NCBI GenBank assembly: GCA_031275955.1
Contig: JAISNZ010000197.1
Span: 1-10,575, forward strand
Direction: 5' to 3'
DNA: 10,575 nucleotides
From: Desulfovibrio sp.
Lineage (GTDB): Bacteria; Desulfobacterota; Desulfovibrionia; Desulfovibrionales; Desulfovibrionaceae
Below are positions 1 to 5,638 of this stretch, piece after piece; positions within the stretch are counted from its first letter, which is position 1, and each line of letters opens with the position of its first letter. The notes beneath the pieces are model-generated. The model saw nothing but the letters and a program-made list of their open reading frames with translations. It did no database searches and was not told the origin of the DNA. The translations under genes were made by a program, and so were the position numbers.

Positions 1-103
1 AAACTCCCCCACCTGGGGCATGATGCCCCTGCACCCCCGTTAAGTATTACAATGGAATACTAAATGTGGGGGTTCGGGGGGCATCATGCCCCCCGGCGGG
101 GTT
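1..103. repeat. Imperfect inverted pair of GC-rich palindromes (REP/BIME-like)
   Basis: Two short palindromes face each other. The left one has the core GGGGCATGATGCCCC (15-29) and the right one GGGGGGCATCATGCCCCCC (76-94). The reverse complement of 7-38 aligns along its length with 68-100, including the outer G runs, so they are inverted copies of one unit and not two unrelated hairpins. An AT-rich centre (39-67) separates them and holds its own inverted repeat, AGTATT (43-48) and AATACT (56-61). The layout resembles REP pairs (BIMEs), but whether other copies exist in the genome cannot be seen here. The right copy overlaps the 3' end of the M67 peptidase gene. Confidence 0.6.
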
Positions 104-545
104 CGGGGCGAAGCCCCGATACGTCAGCTGAGGATCGCTCCCGCAGGAAACGGGAACGATCCTCGGCCAGAGTCCAGAACGTCATGCTCCGCGCCTTGCC
201 CCGGAGCACCGCGACAATGACATAGGAGTACCACGGCAGCGCATACTCGCGGTCATAGCCGGAAGGCACGGCCGGCTGGTCCGGATGCGAATGGTAAAAG
301 CCGAGAATGTCCAACCCTTCGCTCCGCGCCAGCCGTTCCGCCCGCAAGATGTCGTCCGCCTCCATGCGGAAACGGTGGTATCTCTCCCCTGCCTCGCGGG
401 CATTGACCACCGGCCGCAGTTTCGCCACCGTGCGCGTATCCCGCGCGTCCACCGTGCCCAGCAGAATGCCGCAGCATTCGTCGGGATAGGCCGCCTCGCC
501 CTCGGCGCGGATATCGCGGCGCAGATGCCGCTCCAGCCGAATCAT
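84..545 (-). CDS. JAMM/MPN+ (M67 family) metallopeptidase, Mec-like
   Basis: Predicted 153-residue zinc isopeptidase of the JAMM fold. The metal-binding signature is complete: Glu23 (in PDECCG), then His85 and His87 in HSHP, Ser95 and Asp98, with the usual H-x-H-x7-S-x2-D spacing. In the Mycobacterium Mec-CysO-CysM pathway such an enzyme releases cysteine from the C-terminus of the sulfur carrier protein. The partner gene upstream is a cysteine synthase homologue, so the same role is inferred here. The ATG at 545 is chosen because it overlaps the upstream TGA as ATGA, typical of translational coupling, with a purine-rich GGGAAG before it. A TTG at 560 would add five residues. The last 11 residues (SGLRPEPRRGA) are encoded by the GC-rich palindromes and lie beyond the expected domain end. 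No sulfur carrier or E1-like gene lies inside the window. Confidence 0.88.
   Translation of the reverse strand: MIRLERHLRRDIRAEGEAAYPDECCGILLGTVDARDTRTVAKLRPVVNAREAGERYHRFRMEADDILRAERLARSEGLDILGFYHSHPDQPAVPSGYDREYALPWYSYVIVAVLRGKARSMTFWTLAEDRSRFLRERSSADVSGLRPEPRRGA
104..118. repeat. Perfect 6-bp hairpin with GAA loop
   Basis: CGGGGC (104-109) and GCCCCG (113-118) are perfect inverted arms around GAA. The core contains GCGAAGC, a sequence known for forming an unusually stable DNA mini-hairpin. It lies inside the 3' end of the M67 peptidase reading frame and directly next to the palindrome at 76-94. On the minus-strand transcript the two hairpins together could protect the mRNA end or slow polymerase. 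No U-tract follows, so it does not look like a standard intrinsic terminator. Confidence 0.5.
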
Positions 546-1444
546 GGCCTTTCTTCCCAAAAGGAGTCAAAAATATACCGGTTGCCGCTGTCGCAGAGCA
601 CGGTGACCACCGTGGAGCCCGGCGGCAGCGTCCCGGCCAGGATCAGGGCCGCCTGCACATTGCAGCCGGAACTGACGCCGACAAGAACGCCTTCTTCCGC
701 GGCCAGGCGCCGGGTCATGGCGTAGGCCTGCTCCGTGCTCACCGGGATGAAATCGTCCGCCAGGCTTTTCTCGAAAATGCCGGGACAGAGGGTGGAGGCC
801 AGGTGCTTCGTGCCCTCAATGCCGTGAAAGGGCGAATCCGGCTGCACCGCCAGGCAGCGCACCCGCGGGTCATACTCCTTCAGGCGGCGGGAAACGCCGA
901 CAAAGGTGCCGGAGGTGCCCATGGCGGCGACAAAATGGCTGACCCGCCCCCCCGACTGCCGCCAGATCTCCGGGCCGGTCCCTTCATAGTGGGCCAGGGG
1001 ATTGGCCGGGTTATTGTATTGATCCGGATAGAACCAGAGTTGGGGATGCTCCTCGACCGCCGCCCTGGCCGCGAGATAGGCGCCGTCGGAACCTTCCAGC
1101 GGATCGGTTTCCACAATGGACGCCCCGTAGCGGCGGATGATGCCCTTGCGCAGCCTGCCGGTATTCGCCGGCATATAAAGAGTCACGGAGTAGCCCAGGG
1201 CCGCCCCGAGCATGGCATAGGCGATGCCCGTATTGCCGCTGGTGGCGTCGATGATCCCGCGATCCCGGGTCAGAGCGCCCCGCCGCGAGCCGTCCAGCAG
1301 CATGGCCCTGGCCGCGCGGTCCTTGACGGAGCCGCTGGGATTGCAGAACTCGGCCTTGGCCAAGATCCTCACCCCCGGCACGGAAGCGGCGATATTCCGA
1401 AGCTCCAGGATCGGCGTGCCGCCCACTAAATCCAGAATGCCCAT
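542..1444 (-). CDS. cysM: PLP-dependent cysteine synthase family protein (CysK/CysM type)
   Basis: A 300-residue fold-type II PLP enzyme that replaces the leaving group of an activated serine with a sulfur donor to give cysteine. Visible motifs in order: the N-terminal ILDLVGGTP, the PLP lysine Lys41 in NPSGSVKDR, the substrate loop TSGNTG (68-73), the phosphate-binding GTSGT (176-180), a VGVSSGCN segment and a C-terminal CDSGNRY. The GIF-x-SLAD and CDxGxRY segments are closer to CysM than to CysK. The usual GNTP near the N-terminus reads GGTP, and SSGCN has a cysteine where alanine or glycine is common. The stop overlaps the start of the M67 peptidase as ATGA, so the two are co-translated, which suggests a protein-bound thiocarboxylate as sulfur donor. 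Whether the acceptor is O-acetylserine or O-phosphoserine cannot be told from sequence alone. The ribosome site is weak (AAAGG, 11 bases before the ATG). Confidence 0.9.
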   Translation of the reverse strand: MGILDLVGGTPILELRNIAASVPGVRILAKAEFCNPSGSVKDRAARAMLLDGSRRGALTRDRGIIDATSGNTGIAYAMLGAALGYSVTLYMPANTGRLRKGIIRRYGASIVETDPLEGSDGAYLAARAAVEEHPQLWFYPDQYNNPANPLAHYEGTGPEIWRQSGGRVSHFVAAMGTSGTFVGVSRRLKEYDPRVRCLAVQPDSPFHGIEGTKHLASTLCPGIFEKSLADDFIPVSTEQAYAMTRRLAAEEGVLVGVSSGCNVQAALILAGTLPPGSTVVTVLCDSGNRYIFDSFWEERP

Positions 1445-1467
1445 GCCTGCCCGACCTTTATTATTAC

Positions 1468-1484
1468 TTAAACAGTAGGTTTAA
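1468..1484. promoter_or_regulatory. Inverted repeat over the cysM start of transcription (putative operator)
   Basis: TTAAAC (1468-1473) and GTTTAA (1479-1484) are perfect 6-base inverted arms around a 5-base spacer. The site touches the last base of the -10 box and covers the predicted transcription start near 1477, the usual place for a repressor to block initiation. The AT-rich palindrome is of the size bound by Rrf2-type regulators (CymR, IscR), which often control cysteine genes. The regulator's identity is a guess. Confidence 0.5.
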
Positions 1485-1512
1485 TAATATTTATGTCCGC
1501 AACGCTTGTCAA
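1484..1512 (-). promoter_or_regulatory. Sigma-70 promoter for the cysM-M67 pair
   Basis: Read on the minus strand, TTGACA (1512-1507) is a perfect -35 box and TATTAT (1489-1484) a one-mismatch -10 box, separated by exactly 17 bases. It sits 40 bases upstream of the cysteine synthase start. This is the only near-consensus promoter I found in the window and would make the pair independent of the upstream argC transcript. Confidence 0.8.
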
Positions 1513-1540
1513 GAAAAATTCGCAGCCGGAACCTTTTCTT
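1511..1540 (-). terminator. Weak A/U-rich hairpin after argC, possible terminator
   Basis: On the minus strand AAGAAAA (1540-1534) can pair with TTTTCTT (1517-1511), with a further TTC/GAA pairing inside. The 3' arm is U-rich. The stem is weak and its 3' end shares bases with the -35 box of the cysM promoter. It lies 12 bases after the argC stop, so it may end the argC transcript, but it is not a strong classical terminator. Confidence 0.25.
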
Positions 1541-1551
1541 CGTGAACCGCT

Positions 1552-2613
1552 CTACGGCACAAGGGCCGCCTGCAAAAGACCCGTCCCCGGCGGCAGCCCG
1601 CACTGGAGGTTGGCGTTGGCCACGGCCTGGCCGGAAGCGCCCCGGCAGAGGTTGTCGATGGCGGAGAGGATGATCAGGCGGCCCGTGCGCGGATCGGGAA
1701 CCAGGGCGATGTCGCAGAAAAAGGTGCCGCGCACGAAGCGGATCTCGGGCAGTTTTCCGGCGGGAAGAAGGCGGACGAAGGGATGATCCGCGTAGGAGGC
1801 GGCATAGGCGTCGCGGATGCGCTCGAAGGGGAGGGCGGGGTCTTTGAGCCTGGTGTAGATGGTGGCGAGAATCCCCCGGTTGACGGGCAAAAGGTGGGTG
1901 GTGAAGGAAACGGCTAGGGGCCTGCCCGCAATGGCGGAAAGCTCCTGCTCTATTTCCGGGGTATGCCGGTGGGCGCCAAGATTATAGGCCCGGAAGGTGT
2001 CCTGAACCTCGCAGAACAGGGAGGTGACGGCCGGCCCGCGGCCGGCCCCGCTGACGCCGGATTTGGCGTCGATGATTATATCCTCTGGAATGATCAGGTC
2101 CTGGGCAAGGGCCGGATACAACCCGAGAATGGAGGCTGTGGGGTAGCAGCCGGGATTGGCGACGAGGCGCGCCCGGGCAATGGCCTCCGCGTACAGTTCG
2201 GGCAGGCCGTAGACGGCCTCCGCCAGGGCCTCCGCCTGGGTGTGCCCGATCCCGTACCATTTTTCATACACGGCTCTGTCCCGCAGGCGAAAATCCGCCG
2301 AGAGATCCACCACTTTGCAGCCGCCGGCCAGGAGTTCCGCCGCCAGACCCATAGCCGCTCCATGGGGAACAGCCAGGAAGACGAGATCGCAGGCCGCGGC
2401 CAGGGTTGCGGCCTCCGGAGCGGCAACGACCAGATCTCCGGCGGGGAAGCCCTGAAGAAAGGGGTACAGGGCCGACAGACTCTGCCCGGCCTCCTGGCGG
2501 GAGGTCACCACGGCAAGCCGGAAAGAAGGGTGGGCGAGCAGGAGCCGGGTCAGCTCCATGCCGGTATAGCCGGTAACGCCTACCAGCCCGACCCGGATGG
2601 GAGAAGGGGACAT
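1552..2613 (-). CDS. argC: N-acetyl-gamma-glutamyl-phosphate reductase
   Basis: A 353-residue enzyme of arginine synthesis that reduces N-acetylglutamyl phosphate to the semialdehyde with NADPH. The N-terminal nucleotide-binding motif GLVGVTGYTG (9-18) is present. The catalytic cysteine is Cys156 in NPGCYPT, and the likely catalytic histidine is His217 in HRHTPEI. Other conserved blocks are SADFRLRD (105-112) and KSGVSGAGR (184-192). Length fits the type 1 family of about 345 residues. The ATG at 2613 has a strong AGGAGG ribosome site four bases upstream. It follows the DUF1844 gene after 35 bases, and that gap carries one copy of a 26-base repeat. No other arginine genes are visible. Confidence 0.96.
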   Translation of the reverse strand: MSPSPIRVGLVGVTGYTGMELTRLLLAHPSFRLAVVTSRQEAGQSLSALYPFLQGFPAGDLVVAAPEAATLAAACDLVFLAVPHGAAMGLAAELLAGGCKVVDLSADFRLRDRAVYEKWYGIGHTQAEALAEAVYGLPELYAEAIARARLVANPGCYPTASILGLYPALAQDLIIPEDIIIDAKSGVSGAGRGPAVTSLFCEVQDTFRAYNLGAHRHTPEIEQELSAIAGRPLAVSFTTHLLPVNRGILATIYTRLKDPALPFERIRDAYAASYADHPFVRLLPAGKLPEIRFVRGTFFCDIALVPDPRTGRLIILSAIDNLCRGASGQAVANANLQCGLPPGTGLLQAALVP

Positions 2614-2625
2614 GGGACCTCCTGC

Positions 2626-2651
2626 GGCAATTTCCTTCTGAAATCGCCCTA
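2626..2651 (-). repeat. 26-base dispersed repeat, copy A (at the DUF1844 stop codon)
   Basis: On the minus strand this begins with the TAG stop of the DUF1844 gene and reads TAGGGC, three variable bases, then TTCAGAAGGAAATTGCC. It matches the sequence at 4235-4260 at 23 of 26 positions. It contains a purine-rich AGAAGGAA like a ribosome site, but argC has its own AGGAGG just downstream. Confidence 0.7.
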
Positions 2652-2996
2652 TTTTTTCAGCACGAATTTCAGGCGCAGTTCATAGAGCAGCCCGTCCAGA
2701 AGGCGGCTTTCCTCCGCGTCCAGCCCTGTGCGGATCTTCTCCTTAAGCATGCTGAGGAGGTCAATGGTGTGCCTGGCCAGGACAAGATTCGTTTCCGTCC
2801 TGCCGCTTTCCGGGTCGGGGACCTCGCCGAGCTGGACCAGGCCGGAGGAGGCCAGGGAGAGGACAAAGGTGGTGAAGGTGGGGGCCGGCATACGGGGGGC
2901 TTCCCCGCCGCTTTCCGCGCCGGATGCCTTTCCGGGCGGGGAATCGGATTCCGGGTCAGAGGCCGGGCGGCCCCCGCTTTCGGGCGTGTCTGGCAT
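2649..2996 (-). CDS. DUF1844 domain protein
   Basis: A 115-residue protein of unknown function. The first 36 residues are a Pro/Ser/Glu/Gly-rich, probably disordered tail. Residues 37-112 form the conserved DUF1844 region, starting PAPTFTTFVLSLASSGLVQL and continuing through a Gly-Glu-Val-Pro-Asp-Pro turn into two predicted helices (LVLARHTIDLLSMLKEK, then a C-terminal one around LLDGLLYELRLKFV). The ATG at 2996 is chosen for its strong AAGGAGG ribosome site six bases upstream. The frame stays open further upstream, but that part overlaps the aminotransferase and is not protein-like. It lies 28 bases after the aminotransferase stop, consistent with one transcript. There is no signal peptide or membrane segment, so it is probably cytoplasmic. 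Confidence 0.85.
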   Translation of the reverse strand: MPDTPESGGRPASDPESDSPPGKASGAESGGEAPRMPAPTFTTFVLSLASSGLVQLGEVPDPESGRTETNLVLARHTIDLLSMLKEKIRTGLDAEESRLLDGLLYELRLKFVLKK

Positions 2997-3024
2997 GATC
3001 AACCTCCTTCGGGAGAACCCCGAA

Positions 3025-4200
3025 TCAGACGGGAAGGGGCGGCCCCTCGTCCAGGGCGGTCCAGTAAGCGTCGAGAGCCTGCTCCAGATAGTTCCGGCCG
3101 CCGCAATAGCCGCCGCAGAAGCGGAAACTCCCGGCCAGGGCATGAAGGGCGGCAAGCAGATCGGCATAGTCCAGCCAGCCCATGTGGCCGATGCGGACCA
3201 TGCGCTCCTTGAAGGCGTCCTGCCCGGCGGCCATGATCACCCCGTAGCGTTCCGCGGCGCGGGCCAGGAGGGGGCCGGAGGAAATGCCCTCGGGCAGAAG
3301 GATGCTGGTCACTCCCCAGGCGAAGTGTTCCTTGACGAAAAGATCCAGGCCCAGGGCCTTAACCCCCCCGCGGACCAGCGCGGTCAGCGCCCATTGTTTG
3401 CGGTAGACTGTGGCCAGGCCCGCCTCCCCGAACAGGCGCAGGCTTTCCGCCAGGCCCACAATCAGGCTGACGGGCGGGGTGAAGGCGCTTTGTCCCCCAA
3501 GGCAGTATTTGCGCTCAGCGCAGAGGTTGAAATAAAAATTACGCGCGGGGAGGGTCTCGGCTCTGGCCCAGGCCCGCGGGGAAAGGGCGATCAGGGCAAG
3601 ACCCGGCGGCAGCATGAGGCCCTTCTGCGAGCCGGTGAGCAGGCAGTCCAGGCCCCAGCGGGTCATGGGGCAGGGGGTGATGGAGACGGCGGAAACGCCG
3701 TCCACCACGAGAAGCACGGGCCGGGAGCGGGTGACGGCGGCCACGGCCTCCACAGGATGCTGGACCCCGGTGGAGGTCTCGGCGTGCTGGATCAGAACTC
3801 CGCTGATCCCGGGGTCCTGATCCAGGGCTCCGGCCACGGCGGCGGGGGAAACGGCCTCGCCCCAGGGAACGGGCAGGACGACGGGGAGCAGGCCGTGGGC
3901 GCGGCAAATCTGCGTCCAGCGCTCGCCGAATTTGCCGCCTTCCACCACCAGAACCTTCTCTCCGGGGGAGAACAGGGCGCAGGCGGCGGCCGCCATGGCC
4001 CCGGTGCCGGAAGAGGCCAGAGGCAGGACAACGTCTTCGCTGTCGAAGAGGAGACGGAGGCCCGCCTGGACTTCCCGCATCAGGGCGGCAAAGGCGGCGG
4101 TTCTGTGGTGGATCATGTCCCTGGCCATGGCCAGGCGGATTTGTTCCGGCAAAAGCGTGGGACCGGGGGTAAAAAGACGCGTTTTCGTCAGCATGGGCAT
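3025..4200 (-). CDS. Class V PLP aminotransferase (alanine/serine-glyoxylate aminotransferase type)
   Basis: A 391-residue fold-type I PLP enzyme. It opens with LFTPGPT, the usual start of the alanine-glyoxylate / serine-pyruvate aminotransferase group. Residues follow the family pattern: HHR (31-33), the PLP-phosphate loop SSGTGAM (63-69), ETSTG (141-145), the PLP-ring Asp167 in VVDGVS, the Schiff-base Lys193 in GSQKG, and Arg336 in RIGHMG, which binds the substrate carboxylate. The exact amino donor cannot be told. Candidates are alanine, serine or a ureidoglycine-type substrate. ATGs at 4200 and 4194 are both possible, and a TTG at 4239 lies within a 26-base repeat next to AGAAGGA. None has an ideal ribosome site. 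The gene follows ftsZ in the same direction with no visible promoter. Confidence 0.9.
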   Translation of the reverse strand: MPMLTKTRLFTPGPTLLPEQIRLAMARDMIHHRTAAFAALMREVQAGLRLLFDSEDVVLPLASSGTGAMAAAACALFSPGEKVLVVEGGKFGERWTQICRAHGLLPVVLPVPWGEAVSPAAVAGALDQDPGISGVLIQHAETSTGVQHPVEAVAAVTRSRPVLLVVDGVSAVSITPCPMTRWGLDCLLTGSQKGLMLPPGLALIALSPRAWARAETLPARNFYFNLCAERKYCLGGQSAFTPPVSLIVGLAESLRLFGEAGLATVYRKQWALTALVRGGVKALGLDLFVKEHFAWGVTSILLPEGISSGPLLARAAERYGVIMAAGQDAFKERMVRIGHMGWLDYADLLAALHALAGSFRFCGGYCGGRNYLEQALDAYWTALDEGPPLPV

Positions 4201-4234
4201 TCCCGCGGGGCCTTTGAGGTGCGCAACGTTCCGG

Positions 4235-4260
4235 GGCAATTTCCTTCTGAACCGGCCCTA
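4235..4260 (-). repeat. 26-base dispersed repeat, copy B (at the ftsZ stop codon)
   Basis: On the minus strand it starts with the TAG stop of ftsZ and reads TAGGGC, three variable bases, then TTCAGAAGGAAATTGCC. It matches copy A at 2626-2651 with an exact 17-base block. Neither copy extends into the coding sequence before the stop, and the similarity ends in the gap that follows. Confidence 0.7.
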
Positions 4261-5511
4261 ATTGGCCTGCTTGCGGAGAAAGGACGGAGTTTCAAAGTCG
4301 TCGTCCTCAAAGATGAAATCATCCTCGCCGGGATTATGAGGGCCTCCCGCGAAGGGAGCCCCGGCCGGGTGGGCTCCCCTGAGCCGGTAGGGCAAGGCGT
4401 CCTGGTTGATCGCGGCGGTCTGGGCGGGACCCGGCGAAACGGGCCGCGGGGCGGATATTTTCAGCGCGGGCGCGCCCTGCGCGGCAGGGGCCGCTTTGGT
4501 CGTCCTTTGGCCCGCGGCGGGAACCTGCCGGGCAAGCGTGTCCTGGGCGCTGTTGTCGATGCCGGTGGCGATGACGGTGATGTGCATCTCCTCGCCGACG
4601 TTGTCGTCCATGACCGTTCCGAGGTACAGGTGGACATCGTCATGCGCGGCGTCCTGCACCGTGCTGGCGGCTTCGCTGATTTCCTCAATGCTCAGATCCG
4701 ATCCGCAGGTGATGTTCATGAGCACGGCGCGCGCGCCGTCAATGGAAACGCCCTCCAGGAGCGGGCTGGTAATGGCCTTCATGGCCGCCTCGCGGGCGCG
4801 GTTTTCGCCGCTGGCGATGCCCGTGCCCATCATGGCCAGGCCCGATTCGCTCATGACCGCCTTCACGTCGGCGAAATCCAGGTTGATGAGGCCCGTAACC
4901 ATGATCAGATCGGAGATGCCTTTGACGGCATAGTACAAAACCTCGTCGGCCTTTTTGAGCATCGCGTGAAAGGGGGCCTTTTTGGGCGCGAGCTGAAGAA
5001 GGCGGTCGTTGGGGATGACAATGAGGCTGTCCACATGCTGGCGCAAGGCGGCGATGCCCATTTCCGCGGTTTCCTGACGGGGTCTGCCCTCAAAGAAGAA
5101 GGGCCGGGTGACGACGCCGACGGTGAGGGCGCCGAGTTCCCTGGCGGTCTGGGCGATGATGGGGGCGGCGCCTGTTCCCGTGCCGCCGCCCATGCCGGCG
5201 GTGACAAAAACCATGTCGCTCTCGGCCAGCAGAGACTGGATCTGATCCATGTTTTCCAGGGCCGCTTCGCGGCCCACGTTGGGGTTGGCCCCGGCGCCGA
5301 GTCCCTTGGTGAGTTTGACGCCCAACTGGACCTTGTTTTCCGCCTGGGAGCGGGCCAGGGCCTGAATATCCGTATTGGCGGAAATAAAGGTCACCCCCTG
5401 CAGGGCTGAAGTGATCATGTTGTTGACGGCATTGCCGCCGCCGCCGCCCACTCCCACGACCCTGATCCTGGCGTTGACGGGAGATTCAATTTCATAAAAT
5501 TCCAATGACAT
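4258..5511 (-). CDS. ftsZ: Cell division protein FtsZ
   Basis: A 417-residue bacterial tubulin that polymerises with GTP into the Z-ring and recruits the divisome. The GTPase domain spans about residues 12-325. It shows GVGGGGGNAVN (20-30), the tubulin signature GGGTGTG (108-114) and the T7 synergy loop NLDFAD (210-215), whose Asp212 and Asp215 complete the active site of the next subunit. A low-complexity Ala/Pro-rich linker (about 325-400) leads to the conserved C-terminal peptide ETPSFLRKQ, the contact for FtsA. The protein is full length with no missing key residue. The ATG at 5511 has AAGGAG nine bases upstream. ftsA precedes it after a 125-base structured spacer. Confidence 0.98.
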   Translation of the reverse strand: MSLEFYEIESPVNARIRVVGVGGGGGNAVNNMITSALQGVTFISANTDIQALARSQAENKVQLGVKLTKGLGAGANPNVGREAALENMDQIQSLLAESDMVFVTAGMGGGTGTGAAPIIAQTARELGALTVGVVTRPFFFEGRPRQETAEMGIAALRQHVDSLIVIPNDRLLQLAPKKAPFHAMLKKADEVLYYAVKGISDLIMVTGLINLDFADVKAVMSESGLAMMGTGIASGENRAREAAMKAITSPLLEGVSIDGARAVLMNITCGSDLSIEEISEAASTVQDAAHDDVHLYLGTVMDDNVGEEMHITVIATGIDNSAQDTLARQVPAAGQRTTKAAPAAQGAPALKISAPRPVSPGPAQTAAINQDALPYRLRGAHPAGAPFAGGPHNPGEDDFIFEDDDFETPSFLRKQAN

Positions 5512-5562
5512 GGCGCCTCTCTCCTTACCGTTTCACACATGCTCGTCCAACCGTTGCCCAAA

Positions 5563-5638
5563 GATGCCGCAAGGCGCGGACGGCGCTCCCCGGAGGGCCC
5601 GGCGCCCGCCGGCCGCCGCGCGAAATACAACCGGCATC
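5563..5638 (-). promoter_or_regulatory. Long GC-rich structured spacer between ftsA and ftsZ
   Basis: GATGCCG (5563-5569) and CGGCATC (5632-5638) are perfect outer arms, and the right arm includes part of the ftsA stop codon. Inside, GCGCGG (5574-5579) pairs with CCGCGC (5616-5621), and after a one-base bulge CGGC pairs with GCCG (5612-5615). More GC pairing is possible within, for example GGCGC/GCGCC. The transcript would fold strongly about 50 bases before the ftsZ start. There is no U-tract, so it is more likely an mRNA stability or translation-tuning element than a terminator. I see no convincing promoter in this spacer. Confidence 0.5.

Noticed and set aside
76..118. Intrinsic terminator for the cysM-M67 transcript
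   Set aside because: The hairpins are strong, but no U-tract follows on the minus strand and they overlap coding sequence. A role in termination is possible but not shown.
2997..3167. N-terminal extension of the DUF1844 gene
   Set aside because: It overlaps the 3' end of the aminotransferase in another frame. The ATG at 2996 has a strong AAGGAGG site.
2728..5409. An 893-codon plus-strand open frame opposite the aminotransferase and ftsZ
   Set aside because: It is antisense to well-conserved genes, its translation is Gly/Ala/His-rich with no recognisable domain, and high GC lowers the stop frequency in that frame. It is a compositional shadow.
5535..5562. Possible ftsZ promoter (TTGGAC, 17 bases, TAAGGA on the minus strand)
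   Set aside because: The -10 match is poor and coincides with the ribosome site, so it is most likely chance.
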